A stretch of 5,054 bases of DNA from Lachnospiraceae bacterium (GCA_031285465.1 JAITWD010000069.1:1-5054), one strand, 5' to 3'; shown: positions 1 through 4,936, counted from the first letter of the stretch. Made by a program: numbers and translations. The notes: generated by a model not told the origin, from the letters alone.

Positions 1-40
1 GTGGCATTCTTTTCATTGCTTTTCCATGTCCTGCTTTCCT

Positions 41-62
41 CTTATCCCTATCTTATCCCTAT
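41..62. repeat. 11-bp tandem duplication
   Basis: Two perfect adjacent copies of CTTATCCCTAT (41-51 and 52-62) lie downstream of the shikimate-kinase-like gene. This looks like a replication-slippage duplication. No function is evident, and no convincing terminator hairpin is visible in the 115 bp between the kinase stop codon and the window edge. Confidence 0.85.
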
Positions 63-64
63 AC

Positions 65-137
65 AAAACTATTGGATCTTCTTCTCAATCGCTTAGACTT
101 ACAGCTTACATAAAATTATTGGATCTTCTTCTCAATC
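65..137. repeat. 26-bp direct repeat duplicating the kinase gene 3' end
   Basis: Positions 65-90 and 112-137 match at 25 of 26 bases, with the copies offset by 47 bp; the last 20 bases (71-90 and 118-137) are identical. The right copy is the end of the shikimate-kinase-like gene and encodes its final residues I-E-K-K-I-Q plus the TAA stop. The left copy, beyond the stop, reads I-E-K-K-I-Q followed by TAG on the same strand. It therefore looks like a duplicated gene tail, left by a local duplication or a recombination event at the gene's 3' end. Confidence 0.85.
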
Positions 138-622
138 TCCGCCACGATCGTTTTAACATCTTTTCGCTCACAATCGATCGTAATCTGCGCATATTTTTCA
201 TATAAGGGTTCCCGCTTAGCATAAATATCTTCCAGAGTCTGACCGGCTTTTAGCGCTACCCCACGCCGCTCCAGATCACCTAGTCGGGCCGCGATCTGCT
301 TAAATGAAAGTTTGAGATAAACTATATCTCCTATTTTGGCAAAATGTTCCATCGCCTCCTTGCCATAAACGGCACTGCCACCGGTGGCGATCACCTTATT
401 CTTCGCCTCCATTGTAGCATTAATAAAATTCTCAATCTCTAAAAAGCCATCCTGACCACTTTCAAAAATAATCTCATTCAGTTTTTTGCCGCAATTCTTC
501 TCGATCAGATCATCGGAATCAATAAATCCGAAGCCTTTTTTGCGTGCCAATGCTGCGCCCACAGTGCTTTTCCCCGCACCGGGCATTCCGATCAAAATAA
601 TATTATTAGTAGCGTTGCTCAT
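116..622 (-). CDS. Shikimate kinase-like P-loop kinase (AroK family, substrate uncertain)
   Basis: The product is a 168-residue cytoplasmic kinase of the shikimate kinase fold, close to the usual family length of about 165-175. The Walker A loop G-M-P-G-A-G-K-S-T is at residues 12-20, an acidic D-S-D-D pair at 35-38 fits the shikimate/Mg site, and the R-E-P-L-Y motif at 137-141 holds the conserved C-terminal arginine. Family members ATP-phosphorylate shikimate at the 3-hydroxyl in the chorismate pathway. Two key places differ. The F-R-x-x-E motif, whose arginine binds shikimate carboxylate in characterised enzymes, is F-L-E-I-E here (L61), and the G-G-G substrate loop is G-G-S (81-83). The lid reads R-R-G-V-A (119-123) rather than R-P-L-L. 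The ATG start has a GAGGGAA ribosome site about 6 bp upstream. No other aro gene is nearby; ridA lies 140 bp upstream on the same strand. The fold is near certain, but the shikimate substrate is only an inference and a related small alcohol is possible. Confidence 0.85.
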   Translation of the reverse strand: MSNATNNIILIGMPGAGKSTVGAALARKKGFGFIDSDDLIEKNCGKKLNEIIFESGQDGFLEIENFINATMEAKNKVIATGGSAVYGKEAMEHFAKIGDIVYLKLSFKQIAARLGDLERRGVALKAGQTLEDIYAKREPLYEKYAQITIDCERKDVKTIVAEIEKKIQ

Positions 623-698
623 ATCCGTTCCCTCGAATGTCGTATATTATGTCTGGTTATGTCAACCAATACTCACTGTATATTTCGTCACAATCGTC

Positions 699-728
699 TT
701 CTATAGTCAAAACTTTCATGGTCAAAAC
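699..728. repeat. Imperfect 15-bp tandem duplication
   Basis: Positions 699-713 and 714-728 are adjacent 15-bp units matching at 12 of 15 bases, both ending GTCAAAAC. They lie in the 140-bp interval between ridA and the kinase gene. The period is a multiple of three, and the minus strand is open here, reading V-L-T-M-K then V-L-T-I-E; see the finding on a possible small ORF. Confidence 0.65.
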
Positions 729-762
729 AGTCTCAATAATAGCTTTATGGTTTTCACCCAGA

Positions 763-1140
763 TTATCCCAAATAGGCAATTACCTCGACTTCGCATAAAA
801 CGTTTTTAGGTAATTGCTTTACCGCAACACAGCTTCGCGCCGGTTTGTCGGTAAAATACTGCTCATAGACGCTGTTAAAAGCAGCGAAATCAGCCATCTC
901 GGCTAGAAAACAGGTGGTCTTCACCACCTGACTGAAGCTGGCATCGGCCGCCGCCAAAACGGCTCCGATATTTTCCATCACCTGTGTAGCCTGCACCTTA
1001 ATATCGCCGTCGATCACCTCTCCCGTCGCCGGAATTATCGGTATCTGCCCTGATGAATAGAGCATTCCTCCCACCATGATCGCCTGTGAATACGGTCCAA
1101 TCACCGCCGGTGCCTTATCGGTATTAATTTTTTTAAACAT
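763..1140 (-). CDS. ridA: RidA family 2-iminobutanoate/2-iminopropanoate deaminase
   Basis: The 125-residue product matches the RidA (YjgF/YER057c/UK114) family along its full length. The family is cytosolic and trimeric. It hydrolyses reactive enamine/imine intermediates released by PLP enzymes such as threonine dehydratase, protecting other PLP enzymes from damage. Visible hallmarks are the N-terminal G-P-Y-S-Q-A (15-20, with active-site Y17), Y-S-S-G-Q-I-P (28-34), Q-A-T-Q-V-M-E-N-I (50-58), and the signature P-A-R-S-C-V (100-105). In that signature R102 corresponds to the carboxylate-binding arginine R105 of E. coli RidA, and E117 corresponds to its E120. All catalytic-type residues are therefore present, which favours the true RidA subgroup over inactive Rid paralogues. 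The ATG at 1138-1140 is preceded by AGGAGG 11 bp upstream. The gene lies between the unrecognised 75-residue gene and the shikimate-kinase-like gene, all on one strand. Nothing here ties it to a specific pathway, and it is probably a housekeeping gene. Confidence 0.95.
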   Translation of the reverse strand: MFKKINTDKAPAVIGPYSQAIMVGGMLYSSGQIPIIPATGEVIDGDIKVQATQVMENIGAVLAAADASFSQVVKTTCFLAEMADFAAFNSVYEQYFTDKPARSCVAVKQLPKNVLCEVEVIAYLG

Positions 1141-1260
1141 AATTATCCTTTCCTCCTACTCAAAAATTATTCCGGTAACTATTCTCAAAAATCCCAAAAA
1201 TCGATTAAAACTGCCAGCATAACCTTTCAACATAAAGTTATGGCCGCCCTTCGGAGATCA

Positions 1261-1488
1261 TTAGGGAAACTCCACCGTCACATAAAACCCGCGCTCATTT
1301 TCTGCAATGGCCGTAACCCGTCCGGCTTTTTCGGTCAGACGCTCCGCGAAGGCAATATTGCCCGACATCGCCAATGATGGATCCACCGTGTAATAATAAC
1401 TGCCCGGCAAAACCCCCTCCGTAACCGTTACCTCATCACCCTCACTTAACAAACCCTGCCGCTCCATTTTAAATTCCATCGTGCGCAT
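1261..1488 (-). CDS. Small hypothetical protein, 75 residues
   Basis: I do not recognise this protein. It reads as a soluble 75-residue product with alternating hydrophobic and polar stretches suggestive of beta strands: E-V-T-V-T-E-G-V-L at 19-27, S-Y-Y-Y-T-V at 30-35, G-R-V-T-A-I-A at 56-62 and G-F-Y-V-T-V-E-F at 67-74. A helix-like A-F-A-E-R-L-T-E-K segment lies at 46-54. There is no signal peptide, membrane segment or cysteine motif. The chosen ATG (1486-1488) has AGAGGA 6 bp upstream; a second in-frame ATG at codon 4 is less well placed. A good ribosome site and absence of a competing long frame support a real gene. It lies 120 bp upstream of ridA and 191 bp downstream of spoVAB, and its leader contains a threefold repeat and a possible sporulation promoter. 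Function unknown. Confidence 0.7.
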   Translation of the reverse strand: MRTMEFKMERQGLLSEGDEVTVTEGVLPGSYYYTVDPSLAMSGNIAFAERLTEKAGRVTAIAENERGFYVTVEFP

Positions 1489-1500
1489 ATTATTTCCTCT

Positions 1501-1546
1501 GAAACCTCTTTGATGAAAACCTCTTTAAATGAAAACCTCTTTAAAT
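1501..1546. repeat. Threefold 14-16-bp tandem repeat in a gene leader
   Basis: Three consecutive units lie just upstream of the 75-residue gene: 1501-1514 (GAAACCTCTTTGAT), 1515-1530 and 1531-1546 (both GAAAACCTCTTTAAAT). On the coding (minus) strand each unit carries AAAGAGGTTTTC or a close variant, so a purine-rich, ribosome-site-like AGAGG is repeated upstream of the actual ribosome site. Copy number could change by slippage and alter leader length. Confidence 0.85.
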
Positions 1547-1548
1547 TA

Positions 1549-1620
1549 TCATGAATATTGTTATAATTAAATTCTCTATAAATGGTCATCCGTTTTAACG
1601 TGTCATGAATATTGTAATAA
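1549..1620. repeat. 18-bp direct repeat, copies 54 bp apart
   Basis: Positions 1549-1566 and 1603-1620 share TCATGAATATTGT followed by near-identical bases, 17 of 18 in all. They flank an AT-rich stretch between spoVAB and the 75-residue gene. They could be the remnant of a local duplication or paired binding sites for a regulator; the sequence alone does not decide. Confidence 0.7.
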
Positions 1621-1679
1621 ATTTTCCATTTTTGTGCAAGCCATTAAAATTAATCATCCTAAAATCACCCTATCGCCTC

Positions 1680-2168
1680 TCAATAGGCAAACATCGCCTG
1701 TGAAAAATATAAAAGGCTCCCCCCCAGCTTCCCCAGTGCGATCACCATTATCACAATCCCTATCCCTTCTCTAAACCCGGTCCGTCGTGCAAAGATTGGG
1801 ATCGAATCGAGCATTTCCGCGATCGCCAGCGCCAGACATCCCACAAACATGCCGGCAAACATCCCAAATGCCCCACAAATAATACTACCGATCACCTGCC
1901 AGATCATCCCCGTCGCTCCCCCAAACAGCCGGCCGCTTAACACCCAGTCCCCAAGCCCGCTAAAAAGAGGGAAAATACTTAACAAGCCACCCGCGATCGT
2001 ACCGAATACCACCATTTCCTCCAGCACCAGAATATGTTTGGCTACATGAAACTTCCCGGCAAAGCGCGGAATCAACCCCACTGCCACCAGTACCGTAAAA
2101 ACTCCTGCCGAACATACTATCCCAAAGCTAAACCCGCATAGCGCCAAAAAAATCTGCTTAATCCACAT
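1680..2168 (-). CDS. spoVAB: Stage V sporulation protein AB (SpoVAB)
   Basis: The 162-residue product is a very hydrophobic integral membrane protein resembling SpoVAB, one of the SpoVA proteins that move Ca-dipicolinic acid across the forespore inner membrane during sporulation and germination. Likely membrane segments lie at about 5-33, 48-69, 83-118 and 134-157. The C-terminal half carries the most family-like stretches: G-M-F-A-G-M-F-V-G (102-110), A-E-M-L-D-S-I-P-I-F-A-R-R (117-129) and A-L-G-K-L-G-G-S-L (144-152). It is slightly longer than the roughly 140-residue Bacillus protein. The frame could open at a GTG at 2178-2180, but that GTG directly abuts its only purine-rich site. The ATG at 2166-2168 has AAGGTGG 8 bp upstream and is preferred. 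It then overlaps the spoVAA stop by 11 bp, which implies translational coupling. Unusually, spoVAC does not follow; the next gene downstream is the unrelated 75-residue ORF. Confidence 0.9.
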   Translation of the reverse strand: MWIKQIFLALCGFSFGIVCSAGVFTVLVAVGLIPRFAGKFHVAKHILVLEEMVVFGTIAGGLLSIFPLFSGLGDWVLSGRLFGGATGMIWQVIGSIICGAFGMFAGMFVGCLALAIAEMLDSIPIFARRTGFREGIGIVIMVIALGKLGGSLLYFSQAMFAY

Positions 2169-2787
2169 CGATGGAGCCACCTTCCCGATCGGCCGTCGCG
2201 ATCAACGCCTTATTTACATCATCCTCATAATGTCTCATTGCCACTTCGATCGGGGTAGGATCCTTAGTGATCCTGCGCCCGCCAATATGATTGAAAAAGA
2301 CGATGATCCCCAGCGCCAGCCCCACCGAATAGGATATCTCCAATATGGTATAACCGTCGGCTGGCTGACCCATAACCATTTCATAAAACTTGCGAAAAAT
2401 ATTATTGATCGATATGTCATTATGGAATGCCATAATAGTGAACGCGGTGCCAAAAAAACTGACCGCCCCGGCGGTAAATATCTTAATGAATTGCAACGGC
2501 TGTTTGTGCTTACGCACCTTGATCCATTCAAGAAGAACATCGGCTTCACCCAGACTGTTAATGGTTACCTGTGGGCAGGCCGCTTCGATCAGCTCAATGA
2601 TTTTGAGGATGCTGATGACCTGCCGTTTAGGCCCGCCAGCATAAAAGGTATATATCTTGACGGCCTTGATCTTATTAACCATATGACTATCGGACGCATA
2701 TATTTTAGCAATGTCTTTTAGGTAAACCTCGGCAGTTTTTACCTCTACATTTTGTTCGGCTTTGAGATAAACATTTAGATTGGACAT
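2158..2787 (-). CDS. spoVAA: Stage V sporulation protein AA (SpoVAA)
   Basis: The 209-residue product matches SpoVAA, the first protein of the SpoVA Ca-dipicolinic acid transport system of the forespore membrane; the Bacillus protein is of similar length (about 206). An N-terminal soluble domain of about 95 residues is followed by two membrane segments (about 100-121 and 147-166). The second contains the family-like run I-L-E-I-S-Y-S-V-G-L-A-L-G (148-160), then F-F-N-H-I-G-G-R-R (164-172), T-K-D-P-T-P-I-E-V-A-M-R (174-185) and a charged tail. The reading frame extends upstream to a TTG at 2811, but an AGGAGG site 4 bp before the ATG at 2785-2787 lies inside that extension. The ATG is therefore the start. 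A sporulation-type promoter lies about 115 bp upstream, and spoVAB overlaps the 3' end. Clostridia vary in whether they keep SpoVAA and SpoVAB, so their presence here is informative. Confidence 0.93.
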   Translation of the reverse strand: MSNLNVYLKAEQNVEVKTAEVYLKDIAKIYASDSHMVNKIKAVKIYTFYAGGPKRQVISILKIIELIEAACPQVTINSLGEADVLLEWIKVRKHKQPLQFIKIFTAGAVSFFGTAFTIMAFHNDISINNIFRKFYEMVMGQPADGYTILEISYSVGLALGIIVFFNHIGGRRITKDPTPIEVAMRHYEDDVNKALIATADREGGSIDVD

Positions 2788-2900
2788 GATTCCTCCTGCT
2801 GATGTCAACAATTAAGTAATATTAATTGTTGATTTTATCTTGATTTATTATGCTGACCATTTTGGATGATGATCTTGATGATCTTTTACATCGTTGCATA

Positions 2901-2929
2901 TAGTATGACAGATGTTTTGGTAATTATTA
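2901..2929 (-). promoter_or_regulatory. Putative forespore sigma-G/sigma-F promoter of spoVAA-spoVAB
   Basis: On the minus strand, CATACTA (2901-2907) matches the sigma-G/sigma-F -10 consensus CATnMTA exactly. TAATA (2925-2929) matches 4 of 5 bases of the sigma-G -35 (GMATR), and the spacer is 17 bp. Transcription would begin near 2894 and give a leader of roughly 105 bases to the spoVAA start. In Bacillus subtilis the spoVA operon is driven by sigma-G, so position and sequence agree. A second CATAATA at 2846-2852 also fits the -10, but its -35 is poor. Confidence 0.55.
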
Positions 2930-2951
2930 TGGAGGGGAGTAAAAAGGGCAT

Positions 2952-2980
2952 AAAAAATAGCCCTCGTCTAAAGGGCTATT
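2952..2980 (-). terminator. Intrinsic terminator of the esterase-DUF4003 unit
   Basis: A perfect 9-bp stem pairs AATAGCCCT (2956-2964) with AGGGCTATT (2972-2980) around a 7-base loop. On the minus strand the stem runs straight into a T-run (2957 down to 2952), the classic layout. It lies about 98 bp after the DUF4003 stop codon and upstream of the spoVAA promoter, so it separates the two units. The plus-strand side has only a short CTTTT tail, so it may act weakly in that direction too. Confidence 0.8.
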
Positions 2981-2983
2981 CTT

Positions 2984-3028
2984 TTATACATGCCAATGTT
3001 ATACATGCCAATGTTATACATACCGATG
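2984..3028. repeat. Threefold 15-bp tandem repeat
   Basis: Three adjacent 15-bp units: 2984-2998 and 2999-3013 are identical (TTATACATGCCAATG), and 3014-3028 differs at two bases. They lie between the DUF4003 stop codon and its terminator hairpin. They have no hairpin potential of note and are likely slippage products. Confidence 0.9.
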
Positions 3029-3077
3029 TGTAATGAAATTATTCGCCGTTATTTATAATCCGGTTATCATGATGGTA

Positions 3078-4067
3078 TCATGACGATGCTGCCGACGATG
3101 TCGCTGCCGTTGCGGCAATCATTGCTACCATCGCCGCCTGCTGGGCGATGATAATATTGTTGATGGTGGTCAGCATTGCTGCCGACAGGTTGCCATCATG
3201 AATATTCTCAGCATAGCTGGCCGCAACCACCGATGCCGCAAATACGAGCAGTTCCTGTGTGGAGAGCGAAAGGGCACCGAATCCTTTCTGCGCCCGCAAG
3301 GTATCCTGCGCAGCACCAAGATCATTAACAATGGTGGATAGCTCTACCGGCATAAGTGCCAGGATCCCCAGGACCGGTAAGGTATAGGTCTTATCCAACT
3401 TGATCTTTTGCTCCCGCAATGCATCACGAAGCGCCAGGACCCGCATGGACACGCTGTCACTGGAATCACCAAGAACCAGGACCTGTGCCAGTGTCTGGAC
3501 ACTGTTCTTATCCCAAAACTCACCCGCCAGTTGGGTATAAAGACGCTCGATCCGCTCCACTCCCGCGGTCGGATCCAGTTCGGTCAGTCCCAGCATCGCC
3601 ACAAATATATAGTCATCCTCCGCAGTATAGAAGAAGTGATGTTTCTTCATGCCTTCGTAAAATTTGCGGGTCCGGTCGACCACCACCTCATAATCGGCCG
3701 GATCGGCCGCTGCCGCAATCTGATAGGCGGCGATCACCAGATAATCTGATGGGTAAAACTTTACCGCCTTTAGCTGATCATAGACTTTTAGTGTTTTGGT
3801 AAGCTGTCCCTGCGGATCGGGCGATAATGAGAGCATGGTTGCAATACATAATCCCATGTCACCCCGGAAGGTAGAAAATACCCCCGTATTCTTTTTGATA
3901 AGTTCGTAGCATTGGTGAATGGCCTCCGCATCAATGGCTTTGCCTGCCTGTGCATATTGCAGCGCTGCCATCAGCTTCTTAAGGCCGTTGTGCAGGACAA
4001 ATTCCTTTTTAAAAGCATGGGTATTGTCCACAAATAGTTCCATTTGTTCTTTCCATGTGTCGATCAT
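3078..4067 (-). CDS. DUF4003 family protein
   Basis: The 329-residue cytoplasmic protein resembles the DUF4003 family of Firmicutes, whose role is not established. It appears almost wholly alpha-helical. Family-like stretches are F-S-T-F-R-G-D-M-G-L (64-73) followed by L-S-L-S-P-D-P-Q-G-Q-L (79-89), then Y-P-S-D-Y-L-V-I-A-A-Y (105-115), and H-H-F-F-Y-T-A-E-D-D-Y-I-F-V-A-M-L (143-159), where paired histidines and acidic residues could bind a ligand or metal. The last 20 or so residues are an Ala/Met/Ser-rich low-complexity tail (A-A-T-A-A-T-S-S-A-A-S-S at 318-329), unusual for an ordinary enzyme. There is no signal peptide. The ATG has AGGAGG 8 bp upstream. It begins 39 bp after the esterase stop with no terminator between, so the two are probably cotranscribed. 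A terminator follows. The assignment rests on recalled motifs and length; the molecular function is unknown. Confidence 0.75.
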   Translation of the reverse strand: MIDTWKEQMELFVDNTHAFKKEFVLHNGLKKLMAALQYAQAGKAIDAEAIHQCYELIKKNTGVFSTFRGDMGLCIATMLSLSPDPQGQLTKTLKVYDQLKAVKFYPSDYLVIAAYQIAAAADPADYEVVVDRTRKFYEGMKKHHFFYTAEDDYIFVAMLGLTELDPTAGVERIERLYTQLAGEFWDKNSVQTLAQVLVLGDSSDSVSMRVLALRDALREQKIKLDKTYTLPVLGILALMPVELSTIVNDLGAAQDTLRAQKGFGALSLSTQELLVFAASVVAASYAENIHDGNLSAAMLTTINNIIIAQQAAMVAMIAATAATSSAASS

Positions 4068-4106
4068 TTTTGATTCCTCCTATTTTCTATTGATTGATCA
4101 CAGCAC

Positions 4107-4901
4107 TCACTGAAGCAACCACTGGATCGCCGGCTCAAGTGACTCTCGCCAGAATGTCCAATTGTGATCGCCCGGTTTCTCCTGATGCACGATATCTACC
4201 CCCTGCCCGGTCATAAAGCTCTTAAAATCCCGGCTATGCTTTGCAAAAAAATCATCGGCACCACACGCCAGATAGATCGGCGCAATAGTCTCCCCCCGTG
4301 CTATTTTTTGCTTTACGAGATACTCCGGATTGCTTTCGCTTTTGTCCAATGTCGTAAGATCACCAAATAGTCGCGCGTAGAAATCATAATCGTGCGCGAT
4401 ATCTCTGGTTCCCGGCTGCATATTTTTTATGTAATTGGTAACCAACGCGGAGGACAGACCAAATATTTTACCAAAGGTTTCCGAGTATTTAAGACCCAGA
4501 ATAAGTGCGCCGTATCCCCCCATGGACAGACCGCCGATGAAGGTATCCTCCTTTTTATCCGACAATCCCCACATTTTTCTGGTATAGTCAACGATCTCAC
4601 TGCCCACCATGGAGCCGTAACCGTTTCCATCGCCCCGACCGTCAACGTAAAAGCTGTTGTCCCCTGATGGCATGATGATCGCCAGATTATACCTGGTCGC
4701 CAGCTCCGCCACCGGTGCACCGGTCAGCCAGTCCCATGAATTACCCTCATAACCATGCAGCAGATACAACGTCTTCATTGCCCGCCGATAATGCCGGTTC
4801 CCCTCAGTCATATACGGCAAAATATCATTAGGCAGTGCCGCGTGAAAGGTAGTTGACCGTTCAATCGATCGGGCATTAAAACTAACTTGCATAATAGCCA
4901 T
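4107..4901 (-). CDS. Alpha/beta-hydrolase esterase (EstA / esterase D-like family)
   Basis: The 264-residue protein has the alpha/beta-hydrolase architecture of the bacterial tributyrin esterase / S-formylglutathione hydrolase-like (esterase D) family. Visible landmarks are the oxyanion-side L-L-H-G-Y at 47-51, the nucleophile elbow G-L-S-M-G-G-Y-G (124-131, S126), the acid loop C-G-A-D-D-F-F (213-219, most likely D217) and G-D-H-N-W-T-F-W (244-251, H246), giving a complete Ser-Asp-His triad. Such enzymes hydrolyse short-chain acyl or phenolic esters. The natural substrate cannot be read from sequence. There is no signal peptide, so it is cytoplasmic. The ATG at 4899-4901 has AAGGAGG 9 bp upstream; an in-frame ATG at codon 4 is a weaker alternative. 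The DUF4003 gene follows after 39 bp, probably as a two-gene unit. Length matches the family (about 255-280) and no catalytic residue is missing. Confidence 0.9.
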   Translation of the reverse strand: MAIMQVSFNARSIERSTTFHAALPNDILPYMTEGNRHYRRAMKTLYLLHGYEGNSWDWLTGAPVAELATRYNLAIIMPSGDNSFYVDGRGDGNGYGSMVGSEIVDYTRKMWGLSDKKEDTFIGGLSMGGYGALILGLKYSETFGKIFGLSSALVTNYIKNMQPGTRDIAHDYDFYARLFGDLTTLDKSESNPEYLVKQKIARGETIAPIYLACGADDFFAKHSRDFKSFMTGQGVDIVHQEKPGDHNWTFWRESLEPAIQWLLQ

Positions 4902-4927
4902 ACTTTTCTTCCTCCTTAATATATTTT

Positions 4928-4936
4928 ATGATACCA
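4928..4936 (-). promoter_or_regulatory. Possible extended -10 promoter for the esterase gene
   Basis: On the minus strand, TGGTATCAT carries a TGn extension and a TATCAT hexamer (5 of 6 to TATAAT), 26 bp before the esterase start codon. No good -35 is present at 16-18 bp (GTGCAA is the nearest). The implied leader is short but still leaves room for the AAGGAGG site. The 10-bp TTTTATGATA (plus strand, 4924-4933) that contains it recurs at 4963-4972. Confidence 0.35.

Noticed and set aside
1..27. Possible start of another minus-strand gene, with a four-codon M-E-K-Q leader overlapping an ATG
   Set aside because: Only five codons would lie in the window. The overlap of TGA and ATG behind an AGAGGAAAG site is suggestive but too little to call.
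486..809. Plus-strand open frame of 107 codons
   Set aside because: It is antisense to the kinase gene and runs across the intergenic space into ridA. Both genes are clearly recognisable on the other strand, and this frame shows no family features.
1218..1242. Imperfect inverted repeat after the 75-residue gene (ATAACCTTT ... AAAGTTAT) as a terminator
   Set aside because: The stem is AT-rich and bulged, and no T-run follows directly on the minus strand, so it does not meet the usual terminator pattern.
2169..2180. GTG start for SpoVAB
   Set aside because: Its only purine-rich site touches the GTG with no spacing, whereas the ATG at 2166-2168 has AAGGTGG at 8 bp.
2235..2549. Minus-strand 104-codon frame within spoVAA
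   Set aside because: It is out of frame with spoVAA, which matches its family across the full length. The translation is rich in Trp, Arg and Ser, typical of a shadow frame.
2230..2721. Long plus-strand open frame of 163 codons inside spoVAA
   Set aside because: It lies antisense to a well-supported spoVAA. Its translation has no recognisable motif and looks like a mirror of spoVAA codons.
2788..2811. N-terminal extension of SpoVAA from a TTG start
   Set aside because: The extension contains the AGGAGG ribosome site itself, and the resulting residues do not look like part of the protein. The ATG at 2785-2787 is the better start.
2905..3033. Plus-strand 42-codon frame through the terminator and the 15-bp repeats
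   Set aside because: There is no ribosome site, and the frame crosses a terminator hairpin and ends in repeat-derived H-A-N-V-I units. It is most likely chance.
3408..3802. Two overlapping plus-strand frames opposite the DUF4003 gene
   Set aside because: They overlap each other and are antisense to a gene with a good ribosome site. One is Pro/Arg/Ser-rich, as expected of an antisense shadow.
4392..4720. Open frames on both strands inside the esterase gene
   Set aside because: The esterase has a complete catalytic triad and family-typical length, so these are alternative-frame readings of it.
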